A stretch of 64,000 bases of DNA from Arenibacterium halophilum (GTDB taxonomy: Bacteria; Pseudomonadota; Alphaproteobacteria; Rhodobacterales; Rhodobacteraceae). Both the position numbers and the translations under genes were made by a program. The stretch is from contig NZ_VCPC01000003.1 in assembly GCF_005938225.1 (NCBI RefSeq), positions 1 to 64,000 on the forward strand, written 5' to 3'. Shown one piece after another: positions 16,340-27,043 of this stretch; within the stretch, counting starts at the first letter, position 1; each line of letters starts with the position of its first letter. The notes beneath the pieces were generated by a model, which saw nothing but the letters and a program-made list of their open reading frames with translations, did not search any database and was not told the DNA's origin.

Positions 16340-18382
16340 ATGAGTGCTGCCAGCCCTCTGCTGCGCGATGTTTTCGGATTCGACGGATTTCGCCCCGGTC
16401 AGCAGGCCATTGTCGAGGCGGTGACCGCCGGGCAGAACGTGCTGGCGATCATGCCCACCGGCGGCGGTAAATCCCTGTGTTTTCAGCTTCCTGCCCTGCT
16501 GCGCGAGGGCGTGACCGTGGTGGTTTCCCCGCTGATTGCGCTGATGCGTGACCAGGTGCGCGGGCTGCAAGAGGCCGGCGTAAGCGCGGGTGCCCTGACC
16601 TCGGCCAACACGCCCGAGGAAAACGATGCCGTCTGGGCCGCGATGGGCGCGGGCGAGCTGAAGTTGCTGTATCTTGCGCCGGAACGGCTGGCTTCGGGCG
16701 GAACGGTGCCGATGCTGCGCCGCGCGGGCGTGTCGCTGATCGCCGTGGACGAGGCGCACTGCGTCAGCCAATGGGGCCACGATTTCCGCCCTGACTACTT
16801 GCGCATTGGCGCGCTGCGGCAGGCGCTGAACGTGCCGCTGGCCGCCTTCACCGCGACGGCCGACGCTGAAACCCGCGCCGAGATCGTGGAAAAGCTGTTC
16901 GACAACCACGCGCCAGAAACCTTTCTGCACGGGTTCGATCGGCCCAACATCCACCTAGCCTTTTCCGCGAAAAACAACCCGCGCCAGCAAATCCTGACGT
17001 TTGCGGGCGCGCGGCGGGGGCAGTCGGGCATCGTCTATTGCGGCACGCGCAACAAGACGGAAACGCTGTCCAAAGGGCTGGCCGACGAAGGCCATAACGC
17101 CTGTTTCTATCACGGCGGAATGGACCCGGACGACCGCCGCGCCGTGGAAACCCGCTTCGCGCGCGAGGATGGGTTGATCGTGGTCGCCACCGTGGCCTTT
17201 GGCATGGGCGTCGACAAGCCCGACATCCGCTGGGTCGCCCATGCCGATCTGCCCAAGTCGATCGAGGCCTATTACCAGGAAATCGGCCGCGCCGGGCGTG
17301 ATGGCGGGCCTGCCGAAACGCTGACGTTGTTCGGCCCCGATGACATTCGCCTGCGCCGCTCGCAGATCGACGAAGGGCTGGCCCCGCCGGAACGCCGCGC
17401 CGCCGACCACGCGCGGCTGAACGCGCTGCTGGGGCTGGCCGAGGCGCTGGGCTGTCGGCGTCAGTTGCTGCTGGGCTACTTCGGCGAAACGTCTGAACCT
17501 TGCGGGCACTGCGACCTGTGCGAAACGCCGCCCGATGTGTTCGACGGTACAACAGCGGTGCGCAAGGCGCTGTCGGCGATCCTGCGGACCGAGGAATGGT
17601 TCGGCGCGGGCCACCTGATCGACATTCTGACTGGCACGGACACCGACAAGATCCGCCAGCGCGGGCACGACAGCCTGCCAACCTATGGCGTGGGCACCGA
17701 ATACGACCGGCGGCAGTGGCAGGCGGTGTTCCGGCAGATGATGGGCCACGATCTGGTGCGCCCCGATCCCGAACGCCACGGCGCGCTGCGCATGACCGAT
17801 ACCGCCCGTCCCATTCTGCGCGGCGAGGCCGAAATTTCCCTGCGCCGCGATACCCTTAGCCGCGCCGCCACGCGCCGCCCCGCTGCGCGCGAGATGGTGT
17901 CGGAGGAAGACGCGCCGCTGCTGTCGGCGCTCAAGGCCAAGCGGCGTGCCCTTGCGGAAGCGGCGCGGGTTCCGGCCTATGTCATCTTTCCCGACCGCAC
18001 GCTGGTGGAAATGGCCGAAAAACGCCCCGCCACGCTGGACGCGATGGCCGGAATCGGCGGGGTCGGCGCGAAAAAACTGGAACGCTATGGCGCGATGTTC
18101 CTCGAGGTGATTACCGGCGCCACCGAAACCCTGCACCCGGCGCGGCGGCGTCTGGCGGGGCGCGAGGCAGGCACGGTCTATGACCGGCTTTTGCAGGTGC
18201 AGGCCGATCTGGCGCGCGGCGAAGATGGCGGGGAAAAACCGCTGTCGTGTTCCTCGGCGCAACTGGCCAAGGTGGCGCAGCTGCGCGCGGGCGATGAACG
18301 CGGGCTGACCCGGCTGCTGGGCGACCGGCGGGCCGAACGGTTTGGCGCGGCCTTTCTGGATGTGCTGCGCGCCGAGGCGTAA
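16340..18382 (+). CDS. recQ: ATP-dependent DNA helicase RecQ
   Basis: This 3'-5' superfamily 2 helicase acts in recombinational repair. The 680 residues contain the Walker A motif PTGGGKSLCFQLP, the DEAH box in VDEAHCVSQWGHDFRPDY, the arginine-finger motif QEIGRAGRDG, the zinc-binding cluster RRQLLLGYFGE plus CGHCDLCETP, a winged-helix region, and a C-terminal HRDC domain (about 515-600). A further C-terminal segment after HRDC resembles a second degenerate HRDC-like region. It starts 90 bases after yggT. Confidence 0.97.
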   Translation: MSAASPLLRDVFGFDGFRPGQQAIVEAVTAGQNVLAIMPTGGGKSLCFQLPALLREGVTVVVSPLIALMRDQVRGLQEAGVSAGALTSANTPEENDAVWAAMGAGELKLLYLAPERLASGGTVPMLRRAGVSLIAVDEAHCVSQWGHDFRPDYLRIGALRQALNVPLAAFTATADAETRAEIVEKLFDNHAPETFLHGFDRPNIHLAFSAKNNPRQQILTFAGARRGQSGIVYCGTRNKTETLSKGLADEGHNACFYHGGMDPDDRRAVETRFAREDGLIVVATVAFGMGVDKPDIRWVAHADLPKSIEAYYQEIGRAGRDGGPAETLTLFGPDDIRLRRSQIDEGLAPPERRAADHARLNALLGLAEALGCRRQLLLGYFGETSEPCGHCDLCETPPDVFDGTTAVRKALSAILRTEEWFGAGHLIDILTGTDTDKIRQRGHDSLPTYGVGTEYDRRQWQAVFRQMMGHDLVRPDPERHGALRMTDTARPILRGEAEISLRRDTLSRAATRRPAAREMVSEEDAPLLSALKAKRRALAEAARVPAYVIFPDRTLVEMAEKRPATLDAMAGIGGVGAKKLERYGAMFLEVITGATETLHPARRRLAGREAGTVYDRLLQVQADLARGEDGGEKPLSCSSAQLAKVAQLRAGDERGLTRLLGDRRAERFGAAFLDVLRAEA

Positions 18383-18441
18383 CGATTGAGCCGCGCGCCC
18401 GGTCGCGATACACCCCTGCAAGCAGATGAAGGAGAACGGGT

Positions 18442-19212
18442 ATGCTGGTGGTGATCTCTCCGGCCAAGCGGCTGGACTGGGCCGAACGCGACGTGGCGAT
18501 GACCGAACCGGAGTTCGCCGAGGAGTCGCGGCGGCTGGCCAAGACCATGCGCAACCTGACGCTGGGCGCCTTGCAGGGGCTGATGGATCTTAGCCCCGAT
18601 CTGGCGCGGCTGAACCGCGACCGCTATCGCGACTTTGCCGATGCCCCCGAGGCCGAGGCGCTGCGCCCCGCCGCGCTGGCTTTTGCGGGCGACACCTATC
18701 AGGGGCTCGAGGCCACGTCGCTCGACCCGGATGAGTTGGCCTGGGCGCAGGACCATCTGCGCATTTTGTCGGGGCTTTACGGCGTGCTGCGCCCGCTGGA
18801 CGGGATTCAACCCTATCGTCTGGAAATGGGCAGCCGACTGAAAACCCGGCGCGGCGCGTCGCTGTACGACTACTGGAAAGACGCGCCGGCCAAGGCGCTG
18901 AACGCGCAGGCGCAGGCGACGGGAGCTGACGTGCTGGTGAACTGCGCCAGCCAGGAATATTTCGGCGCGGTGGCGCCCAAGGCGCTGAAGCTGCGGGTCA
19001 TCACGCCGGTGTTCATGGAAGACAAGGGCGGCACCCCCAAGATCGTCAGCTTCTTCGCCAAACGGGCGCGCGGAGCCATGGCGCGGTTCATCGTGCAGAA
19101 CCGGCTGACCGACCCTGCCGCGCTGACGGACTTCGACAGCGGCGGCTACAGTTATCGCGCGGACCTGTCGGAACCGGATAAACCCGTGTTCGTGCGCCCC
19201 TATAGCGCCTGA
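18442..19212 (+). CDS. yaaA: Peroxide stress resistance protein YaaA
   Basis: This 256-residue cytoplasmic protein of the YaaA/DUF328 family lowers free iron and protects against oxidative DNA damage in E. coli. Hallmarks are the start MLVVISPAKRLDW, LYGVLRPLDGIQPYRLEMG, and NCASQEYFGAV. AAGGAG precedes the ATG. It lies 59 bases after recQ. Its end overlaps the end of the convergent histidine kinase gene by 13 bases. Confidence 0.96.
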   Translation: MLVVISPAKRLDWAERDVAMTEPEFAEESRRLAKTMRNLTLGALQGLMDLSPDLARLNRDRYRDFADAPEAEALRPAALAFAGDTYQGLEATSLDPDELAWAQDHLRILSGLYGVLRPLDGIQPYRLEMGSRLKTRRGASLYDYWKDAPAKALNAQAQATGADVLVNCASQEYFGAVAPKALKLRVITPVFMEDKGGTPKIVSFFAKRARGAMARFIVQNRLTDPAALTDFDSGGYSYRADLSEPDKPVFVRPYSA

Positions 19213-21440
19213 CGGTCTGGCTCGGGCTGCGCGTCCGACTTTGACAAAGCAACGGGCCGGGCGTCCGCCGGTTGGAATTCGGCGATCAGGTTCAAAATCT
19301 CGGCCTTGCGCAGGGGTTTCGACATGAACCTGTCCATGCCCGCGCTCATGATGCGGTCGGAATCGCCATTCATGGCGTGGGCGGTCAACGCGATAATCGG
19401 CACATGCGTGCCAAGTGCTTGTTCCAACTCTCGGATTTCCCGTGTCGCAGCGCATCCGTCCTTACGGGGCATCGACACGTCCATGAAGATCAGATCGGGT
19501 GGGGCCGATTGAAAGGCAGCAACCGCCTCTTCCCCGTTGCTGGCGAAATCAAGCGATATGTCGAGCGATTTGACCATCTTGCGGAACACCAGTTGATTGG
19601 TCTTGTTGTCTTCGGCCGACAGGATCCGCATCTGTCGCAAGGCGTCGGACGAGTTTGGCAAAGGACTATCGGTGTCGGCACCCGCTTCCGGCAGTGGCGC
19701 CCGGGCATCGCAGCCTGTCATCGCCTCGACAAGCCGATCCAGAAGTTCCGAGCGCTGATAGGGCCGTTGCAAACTGCCCTGAACCAGCCTGAACGCCGGA
19801 TCGGATCGCGCTGCGCTGCCGTTCAACGACACCAGAAGAAACGGAAGATCCTCCCATCCGGCGGCGCGCAGTGCCTCGACCAGTTCAAGCCCGTCCATTC
19901 CGGCCATGGCGTGTTCGCTGATGACAAGGTCGATGTCCGAGGTCATTGCCTGCAGCGCGTCGGGTCCGGTGAGACAGCTTTCAATTTGCAGGCCCAGCTG
20001 TTCAAGCTGTTTTGACAGGATCGACTGGGTCGGTTCGGGCTGGCCCACGATCATCACCCGGCGCAGCGAATCCGGCATCGACACCGGCATCGGCGTATCC
20101 GGATCAGCCAGCGGCAGGGTCAACCGGACCCCGAATACCGAGCCCTTGCCGGGTGTGCTGTCCACCCAGATGTGGCCCTGCATCAGGTCAACCAGTCGCC
20201 GGGTGATCGCAAGGCCAAGGCCGGTGCCTTCGAATTCGCGGTTCGCCTCGGATGCAACCTGCTGAAATTCGCCGAAGATTTGGGCCTGTTCCTCTGGCGA
20301 CATGCCAACGCCGGTGTCTTCGACAGTGATATGCACGGTGCAGTCGGTTTCGCCGGGATTGGCCAATCCGGTCACGCGAACGGCGACATGCCCTTTGCGC
20401 GTGAATTTCACCGCGTTGCCAACAAGATTGATCAGAATCTGGCGCACGCGGCCCGGATCGGCGATGAAGCGGGTCGGCAGGAACAGATCGTAATCGACCA
20501 GCAAATCGACATCCTTGCCGTGGGTCACCGGCTGCAACATCGTGACGATATCGTGCACGCAATGCTCCAGGTCGAAATCCTGCGGATGCAGAACCAGTTT
20601 TTCCGCCTCGATCTTGGAATAGTCCAGAATGTCGTTGATGATCCGCAACAGCGCCTCGGCCGAGGTGTGGATCGTGCTGGCATACAGGCGCTGTTCTTCG
20701 CTCAGGTCGGACTCCATGAGCAGCTCCGCCATGCCGACGACCCCGTTCATCGGCGTGCGGATTTCGTGGGACATATTGGCCAGAAACGACGATTTCGCCC
20801 GGCTGGCGGTTTCCGCAGCATCGCGCGCCGCTTTCAGCTGTTCCTCGTAGCGCACCGTCGCCGTGATATCGAGAGCGATGCTGACCATGTCGCCGCCGGG
20901 GCCGCGCTGATCGATCAGGCGAAACGACATCCCGTTCCACCAGCGGATCACGATGGGCTCGGGCGCCTCGCTGGCCCAACGGTCCAGCATCATGGCGCGC
21001 CAGTCCTTCGGCCCCATCTGTTCGGTATCTACCAAACCTTCGTCTGTCAGCAGTTGCAGGATGCGCGGATAGGACACGCCCGGTGCGATTTCCTCAAGAC
21101 CGTCGAAGGCCGCGATATAGGCCGAATTCGCCGCGATCATCAGCCCATCGGCATCGAAAAACGCGAACCCGTCCTGAATTGTCCGTATCGAATGCCAAAG
21201 CCGCCGTTCGGCCACCTGAATTTTCTGGTTGGCGACCGAGAGGTCGGACTTCACCCGTTCGTTTTCATCGCGCACGGTGGCGACTTCGGCGCGGGTTTCA
21301 CCAATTTCGCGCGTCAATGCCAGCGCGTGCCGCCCAAGTTTGCGGTTCGCGGCAGACAGTTCGGCTTCTTTCAGCTCCAGCTTTCGCTCGGCCGCGAGGC
21401 GGGCGCGGCGTTCTTCAGACAGCATGTTGGCAAGGTTCAT
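19200..21440 (-). CDS. Hybrid sensor histidine kinase with PAS, HisKA, HATPase and two receiver domains
   Basis: This is a cytoplasmic-looking sensor of 746 residues with no membrane segment. It comprises an N-terminal coiled coil (about 5-85), a PAS domain (about 90-220), a dimerisation/phosphoacceptor domain with histidine in SFLANMSHEIRTPMNG (about 255), an HATPase domain (N box and G boxes VEDTGVGM, GTGLGLAI), a first receiver-like domain (about 465-590), and a second receiver (about 620-735) with phosphoacceptor aspartate in DLIFMDVSMPRKDG. The first receiver has Glu where the phosphorylated Asp should be (LVISEHAMAGMDG) and lacks the acidic pair, so it is probably inactive. The start at 21440 follows GGAG. 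No partner response regulator is adjacent. Confidence 0.93.
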   Translation of the reverse strand: MNLANMLSEERRARLAAERKLELKEAELSAANRKLGRHALALTREIGETRAEVATVRDENERVKSDLSVANQKIQVAERRLWHSIRTIQDGFAFFDADGLMIAANSAYIAAFDGLEEIAPGVSYPRILQLLTDEGLVDTEQMGPKDWRAMMLDRWASEAPEPIVIRWWNGMSFRLIDQRGPGGDMVSIALDITATVRYEEQLKAARDAAETASRAKSSFLANMSHEIRTPMNGVVGMAELLMESDLSEEQRLYASTIHTSAEALLRIINDILDYSKIEAEKLVLHPQDFDLEHCVHDIVTMLQPVTHGKDVDLLVDYDLFLPTRFIADPGRVRQILINLVGNAVKFTRKGHVAVRVTGLANPGETDCTVHITVEDTGVGMSPEEQAQIFGEFQQVASEANREFEGTGLGLAITRRLVDLMQGHIWVDSTPGKGSVFGVRLTLPLADPDTPMPVSMPDSLRRVMIVGQPEPTQSILSKQLEQLGLQIESCLTGPDALQAMTSDIDLVISEHAMAGMDGLELVEALRAAGWEDLPFLLVSLNGSAARSDPAFRLVQGSLQRPYQRSELLDRLVEAMTGCDARAPLPEAGADTDSPLPNSSDALRQMRILSAEDNKTNQLVFRKMVKSLDISLDFASNGEEAVAAFQSAPPDLIFMDVSMPRKDGCAATREIRELEQALGTHVPIIALTAHAMNGDSDRIMSAGMDRFMSKPLRKAEILNLIAEFQPADARPVALSKSDAQPEPDRQAL

Positions 21441-21601
21441 GCCCAAAGCTCCGCCGGGGGACCGGCACGGGGGTGAAATCAATGACGGTTAAAATCCTGC
21501 GACTCGGTGAAGAAGTGCTTAATCACCGGGGCATGGCCGCAGAACTTGCCGAATCCCGCGCCCCCATGCGACGATTTTTCGACGTAACGAGGAGATTGGG
21601 C

Positions 21602-24600
21602 ATGGCACGGGTTCTGATAGCGATTCTGGCGTGGATCGCCATGGCAGTCGGCAGCACAGCGGTGGCACAGCAGGCCCTGCCCGAGTTTCGGTACATCGCC
21701 ACGCGCGATATGGATTTCTACGGCGCTGATCTCGATTCGCTTTTCGGCACCGATCTGCAAAGCTGCGTGCGGGCCTGTTCGGCCAATCCGCAATGCGGCG
21801 CCTTTACCTTCAACAGCCGCTCGAATGCCTGTTTCCCGAAACGTGGCGTGCAGGATATGACGCCCTTCGTGGGCGCGGTTTCGGCGCGCAAGATCGCGAC
21901 AGAGGCTGGCATTTCCGCCGTCGCAGACACCCGCGCGCAGGCCTTGCCGGACCTCCGTGGAGAGGTGATCGACGATGCCCGCGCCTTGGCCCGTGACATC
22001 GGCCTGCGCCACTTCGCGGGCGACGAAAACCTGCAACTGATGATCGAGGCCGCAATCAATTCGCGCGCGCGCAACGATACCGCCGCTGCGCGCAATTGGA
22101 TCGGTGCGGCGATTTCGCTGGCCGACCGCGCCGATCTGTGGGTGGAATACGCGCGCCTGTCGCTGCGGTTGAAACCCAATCGTGGCGCGGATCAGCGCCG
22201 CGCAGAGGCCGACGCGCTGTCGGCCGCCATCAACGGCTACCTGCGCGATCCGGCCCCGGCGGGCCGCGCCAGCGCGCTGCTGATCGCCTCGCAGGCGCTG
22301 GAACGCATGGGCCGCGGGCGCGAGATGATCCCGATCCTGCGGCTGGCCGTCAGCGAACAGCCCCGGGCCGAGCTGGAAGAGGCGCTGGACACGGCCATCG
22401 GCAAATACGGGTTCCGCATCACCGATACCGAGGTGGAAAGCGACAGCGCCGCGCCGCGCATCTGTGCCCGGTTCAGCGAACCGCTGGTCAACGCGGGCGT
22501 CGATTACGACCTCTTCGTACGGCTTGATGACCAGACGCTGGTGGTACAGCCGAACGACACCCAGCTGTGCATCGACGGCGTCAGCCACGGCAGCCGCTAT
22601 CGCGTGACCTTTCGCGCCGGGCTGCCTGCGGCCAGTGGCGAAACGCTGGCGCGTGAAGTGACCATCACCCAATACGTGCGCGACCGGGCGCCCTCGGTCG
22701 CCTTTCCGGGCCGCGCCTATGTGCTGCCGCGTGCCGCCGACGCCGCGCTGCCGGTGGAAACGGTGAACCTGACCGCGCTGGACCTGACCCTGCGCCGCGT
22801 GAGCGACAGGAACCTGCTGCGCGCCATGCAACAGGGGTATTTCGCGCGGCCGCTTTCACAATGGGAGCTTGACGATTTTTCCGACAATGTGGCGCAGGAC
22901 GTGTGGTCCGGCAGCGCCGATGTGCCGTCCGAGTTGAATCGGTCGATGACAGTACGCTTGCCGATGGGGCAGGCCATCGCCGATCAGCCGCCGGGGATTT
23001 ACGCCCTGACCGCGCGGGTGCCGGGTGCCGATCCCTATGACGATCCGGGTGCCACGCAGTGGTTCGTGCTGTCCGATCTGGGCATTTCCACCATGTCGGG
23101 CACCGATGGGCTGCATGTCGATGTGCGGGGGCTGTCCGATGCCGCCGCCCGCGAAGGGATCGAGGTCACGCTGGTGTCGCGCGCCAATGCGGTGCTGGGC
23201 ACGGCCACCACCGATGCCGAGGGCCGCGTGGATTTTGCCGCCGGGCTGACGCGCGGAACCGGGGCGGCCGCGCCCGCGCTGGTGCTGGCCAGCGATGGCG
23301 AGAGCGATCTTGGCTTCCTGTCGCTGATCGACCCGGCCTTCGACCTGTCCGATCGCGGCGTCGAAGGCCGCGCACCGGCCGGTCCGGTCGACGTGTTCTT
23401 GACGACGGATCGGGGCGCCTATCGTGCGGGCGAAACCATCAACGCCACCGTTCTCGCCCGCGACGCCGGGGCTACTGCCATCGAGGGGCTGCCCCTGATG
23501 GCCGTGCTCTCGCGCCCCGATGGCGTGGAATACCGCCGTCTGATTTCCGACGGCGGCGATGCGGGCGGGCATGTATTTTCCTTTGCCACCGGCGGCGGCG
23601 TGCCGCGGGGCACCTGGCGGCTGGACATCAAGACTGACCCGAAGTCTGAAACTCTGGCCAGCCAGACGGTGCTGGTCGAGGATTTCCTGCCCGAACGGAT
23701 TGATTTTGATCTGAGCCTGCCCGATGCGCCGATTTTTCCGGGCGACCGGCCCGCGCTGGGCATCGATGCGCGTTACCTGTTCGGCGCGCCGGGCGCTGAT
23801 TTGACCATCGAGGGCTTTGCCACCCTGCGCGCCGCCGACAGCGTGGCGGGCTGGGACGGCTATCGCTTTGGTCGGTTCGACGATGAAAGCCAGTCGCGCA
23901 CCAACCGCTTTGGCGGAGAGCGCACCGATGCCGCCGGGCAGGCGCGCGTGGCGCTGGAGCTGCCCGAACCCGATACGAAGGGCCGCCCCCTGACGCTGGA
24001 CGTGGTGGCACGGCTGGCCGATGGCTCGGCCCGGCCGGTGGAGCGCCGCATCTCGGCCCCGGTGCGCCCGGATGGCCCGGTGATTGGCATCCGCCCGATG
24101 TTCGACGATGTGGTCGCCGAAGGCAGCGCGGCGCAGTTCCGCGTGATCGCGCTGTCCCCTGATCTGACGCCAGCGCCAATGCGCGTGAAGTGGACGCTGA
24201 ACCGGCTGAACACGCGCTATCAATGGTATCAGCTGTACGGCGAATGGAATTACGAACGCACCACCCGCCGCAGCCGTGTCGCCAGTGGCGAGGTCGAGAT
24301 TGGCACCGATCCGCTGGCGTTGGAAACACCCGTCGACTGGGGCCAGTACGAATTGGTCGTGGAACGGGTCGGGGGCGATTACACCGCCTCGTCGGTTGAT
24401 TTCTACGCGGGTTGGTATGCGCCCGCTGCCGGATCCGACACGCCCGACCGGCTTCAGGTCTCGCTGGATCGCGCCGACTACGGGGTGGGCGATACGGCCC
24501 GGCTGCGCGTGGTGGCACGCCATGCGGGAACGGCGCTGGTCTCGGTCCTGTCGGATCACGTGATCGCGCGGCAGGTGGTGGACCTTCCCGAGGGCGACTC

Positions 24601-27043
24601 GGTCATCCCGCTGACGGTCGAGGAAAGCTGGGGCGCGGGGGCCTATGTGGCCGTTTCGCTGATCCGCCCGATGGATGTGGCCGCCGGGCAAAACCCGGCG
24701 CGCAGCCTTGGCATTGCCCACGCCAGCGTCGCCCCCGGTGAGAAGGCGCTGAGCGTGTCGATTGATGCGCCCGAAGTGGCACGCCCCCGGCAGACCCAGA
24801 CCATTGGCGTGCAGGTCGATGGTGCACGCGAGGGCGAAGAGGTCTGGCTGACGCTGGCCGCCGTCGACCTGGGCATCCTGAACCTGACCGGCTATCAGGC
24901 GCCCGATCCGCAGGGCTATTACTTTGGCCAGCGCCGCCTTGGCGTCGATCTGCGCGATGTTTACGGGCGGCTGATCGACGGCATGTCGGGCGCGATGGCC
25001 GATGTGCGATCCGGCGGGGATGCCGATCAGGGCGCGCGGATGCAATCGCCGCCGCCGACGCAGGATCTGATGGCCGTTTTCAGCGGCCCGGTCCAGGTCG
25101 GCCCCGATGGCCGCGCCGAGGTGGATGTGAAGCTGCCGCCGTTCAATGGCACCGTGCGCCTGATGGCTGTGGCGTGGTCGCGCACCGGCGTCGGGCAGGC
25201 CAGCCGCGACATGATCGTGCGCGACCCGGTGGTGGTGACGGCCTCGGTTCCGAACTTTCTTGCGCCCGGCGACACCAGCCGCATCCGGCTGGACGTGGCC
25301 CATGCCGATGGCCCAGCAGGCGGGATGGGTCTGGCGATCACCCGCGTCGGGGGCGAGCTGACCGTGGGCGCGGTGGCCACCACGCTGACCCTGGCCGAGG
25401 GCCAGCGCACCAGCCTGTCGGTTCCCGTTACGGGCATTCGCGTGGGTGACCCCACTTTCGACGTGGTTCTGACCACGCCGGACGGGCAGGCGCTGACCCA
25501 GACGCTGCGCCTGCCGGTGCGCGCCAACGATCCGGTCGTGGCGCAGACCCGGCAGTTCGCTTTGGCGGGGGGCAGCAGCTTTGCCTTTACGCCCGACGTG
25601 TTCGACGGGCTGCGCCCGGGCACCGGCAAGGCAATCCTGTCCGCCGGGCCGATCGCGCGGTTTAACGCGCCCGCGCTGCTGGAGCAGTTGGACCGCTACC
25701 CCTATGGCTGCACCGAACAGGTGACTTCGGCGGCGATGCCTCTGCTGTACCTGTCGTCGGTGGCGCGCGCCACGGGGCTGGGCGATGGCCCGGCGGTGGA
25801 AGACAGGATCGACGCCGCGATTGCGCGCGTTCTGGCGCGGCAGGCGCCCAACGGCGCGTTTGGCTTGTGGCGCGCCGAAGCGGGGAATTTCTGGCTGGAT
25901 GCCTATGTCTCGGACTTCCTGTCACGGGCGCGCGATCAGGGCCATGCGGTGCCTGATCTGGCCTATCGGCTGGCGATGGACAACCTGCGCAACCGCATCA
26001 GCTATGCCGCCGATTTCGACAGCGGGGGCGAGGATATCGCCTATGCGCTGATGATCCTGGCACGCGAAGGCACGGCGGCGATGGGCGACCTGCGCTATTA
26101 CGCCGACGTGAAGGGCGATGCGTTCTCGACCCCGCTGGCGGCGGCGCAAGTGGGCGCGGCGCTGGCGTCTTACGGCGACCAGATGCGTGCCGATGCGATG
26201 TTCGCCCGCGCGGCCCGCATGATCGCCGCCGATGCCGCCAAGGCCGCCGAGGTGCCTGTCTGGCGTGCCGATTTCGGTACCGACCTGCGCGATAGCGCCG
26301 CCGTTCTGGCGCTGGCGACCGAAGCCGGCAGCACGGCCATCGACCGCACCGCGCTGCTGACCCGCGTGACCGCGCCGGGGGCGAACCTGTCGACGCAGGA
26401 AGCGGCATGGACGCTGATGGCGGCGCGCGCGCTGATCGCCGCGCCGGGGTCGGGGCTTCAGGTCAACGGCGCTCCGGTCGAGGGGCCGTTCGTGCGCGTG
26501 CTGGAAGACGACGCAGGCGATGGTGGGTTGTCGATTGCAGCCGCCGATGGGCAGACAACTGATGTGACGCTGACCACCTTCGGCGTACCCGTTGTCGCAC
26601 CCGAGGCGGGCGGCACCGGCTATCGGATCGAGCGCAGCTATCTGACCCCCGAGGGCGCGCCGCTGGATGTGACGTCCCTGACGGTCGGGCAGCGGTTCGT
26701 GACCGTGCTGCGGGTCACGCCGTTTGAAGACGGCGGCGCGCGGTTGATGATCGACGATCCGCTTCCGGCGGGAGTGGAAATCGACAACCCCAACTTGCTG
26801 CGCGCGGGGGATATGGGCGCGCTGGACGGGCTGAGCCTGTCCGATGCCACGCACAGCGAATTCCGCAGTGATCGCTTCCTGTCAGCCATCGACCTGCGCG
26901 ACGGGCAGACGATCACGCTGGCCTATGTGGCGCGGGCGGTGACCCCGGGCGATTTTTACCACCCGGCGGCCTCGGTCGAGGATATGTACCGCCCGCGCTA
27001 TCGTGCCCGCACCGACACGGGGCGCGTGGTGATCGCGGAATGA
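21602..27043 (+). CDS. Bacterial alpha-2-macroglobulin with N-terminal PAN/Apple domain
   Basis: This periplasmic protease-trapping protein has 1813 residues. A signal peptide (MARVLIAILAWIAMAVGSTAVAQ) is followed by a cysteine-rich PAN/Apple-like module (SCVRACSANPQCGAFTF, about residues 60-85). A long run of macroglobulin beta-domains follows, then the thioester motif GCTEQ with its cysteine at residue 1370, and the helical thioester domain after it. It corresponds to E. coli YfhM-type (ECAM) proteins. Its stop overlaps the pbpC start by 4 bases, the pairing expected for a system that guards and repairs the wall after attack by proteases. GAGGAG precedes the chosen start. Confidence 0.93.
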   Translation: MARVLIAILAWIAMAVGSTAVAQQALPEFRYIATRDMDFYGADLDSLFGTDLQSCVRACSANPQCGAFTFNSRSNACFPKRGVQDMTPFVGAVSARKIATEAGISAVADTRAQALPDLRGEVIDDARALARDIGLRHFAGDENLQLMIEAAINSRARNDTAAARNWIGAAISLADRADLWVEYARLSLRLKPNRGADQRRAEADALSAAINGYLRDPAPAGRASALLIASQALERMGRGREMIPILRLAVSEQPRAELEEALDTAIGKYGFRITDTEVESDSAAPRICARFSEPLVNAGVDYDLFVRLDDQTLVVQPNDTQLCIDGVSHGSRYRVTFRAGLPAASGETLAREVTITQYVRDRAPSVAFPGRAYVLPRAADAALPVETVNLTALDLTLRRVSDRNLLRAMQQGYFARPLSQWELDDFSDNVAQDVWSGSADVPSELNRSMTVRLPMGQAIADQPPGIYALTARVPGADPYDDPGATQWFVLSDLGISTMSGTDGLHVDVRGLSDAAAREGIEVTLVSRANAVLGTATTDAEGRVDFAAGLTRGTGAAAPALVLASDGESDLGFLSLIDPAFDLSDRGVEGRAPAGPVDVFLTTDRGAYRAGETINATVLARDAGATAIEGLPLMAVLSRPDGVEYRRLISDGGDAGGHVFSFATGGGVPRGTWRLDIKTDPKSETLASQTVLVEDFLPERIDFDLSLPDAPIFPGDRPALGIDARYLFGAPGADLTIEGFATLRAADSVAGWDGYRFGRFDDESQSRTNRFGGERTDAAGQARVALELPEPDTKGRPLTLDVVARLADGSARPVERRISAPVRPDGPVIGIRPMFDDVVAEGSAAQFRVIALSPDLTPAPMRVKWTLNRLNTRYQWYQLYGEWNYERTTRRSRVASGEVEIGTDPLALETPVDWGQYELVVERVGGDYTASSVDFYAGWYAPAAGSDTPDRLQVSLDRADYGVGDTARLRVVARHAGTALVSVLSDHVIARQVVDLPEGDSVIPLTVEESWGAGAYVAVSLIRPMDVAAGQNPARSLGIAHASVAPGEKALSVSIDAPEVARPRQTQTIGVQVDGAREGEEVWLTLAAVDLGILNLTGYQAPDPQGYYFGQRRLGVDLRDVYGRLIDGMSGAMADVRSGGDADQGARMQSPPPTQDLMAVFSGPVQVGPDGRAEVDVKLPPFNGTVRLMAVAWSRTGVGQASRDMIVRDPVVVTASVPNFLAPGDTSRIRLDVAHADGPAGGMGLAITRVGGELTVGAVATTLTLAEGQRTSLSVPVTGIRVGDPTFDVVLTTPDGQALTQTLRLPVRANDPVVAQTRQFALAGGSSFAFTPDVFDGLRPGTGKAILSAGPIARFNAPALLEQLDRYPYGCTEQVTSAAMPLLYLSSVARATGLGDGPAVEDRIDAAIARVLARQAPNGAFGLWRAEAGNFWLDAYVSDFLSRARDQGHAVPDLAYRLAMDNLRNRISYAADFDSGGEDIAYALMILAREGTAAMGDLRYYADVKGDAFSTPLAAAQVGAALASYGDQMRADAMFARAARMIAADAAKAAEVPVWRADFGTDLRDSAAVLALATEAGSTAIDRTALLTRVTAPGANLSTQEAAWTLMAARALIAAPGSGLQVNGAPVEGPFVRVLEDDAGDGGLSIAAADGQTTDVTLTTFGVPVVAPEAGGTGYRIERSYLTPEGAPLDVTSLTVGQRFVTVLRVTPFEDGGARLMIDDPLPAGVEIDNPNLLRAGDMGALDGLSLSDATHSEFRSDRFLSAIDLRDGQTITLAYVARAVTPGDFYHPAASVEDMYRPRYRARTDTGRVVIAE

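Noticed and set aside
22856-25303. 815-codon open frame antisense to the alpha-2-macroglobulin gene
   Set aside because: The same reasoning applies: codon-position GC bias of the real gene leaves the opposite strand open.
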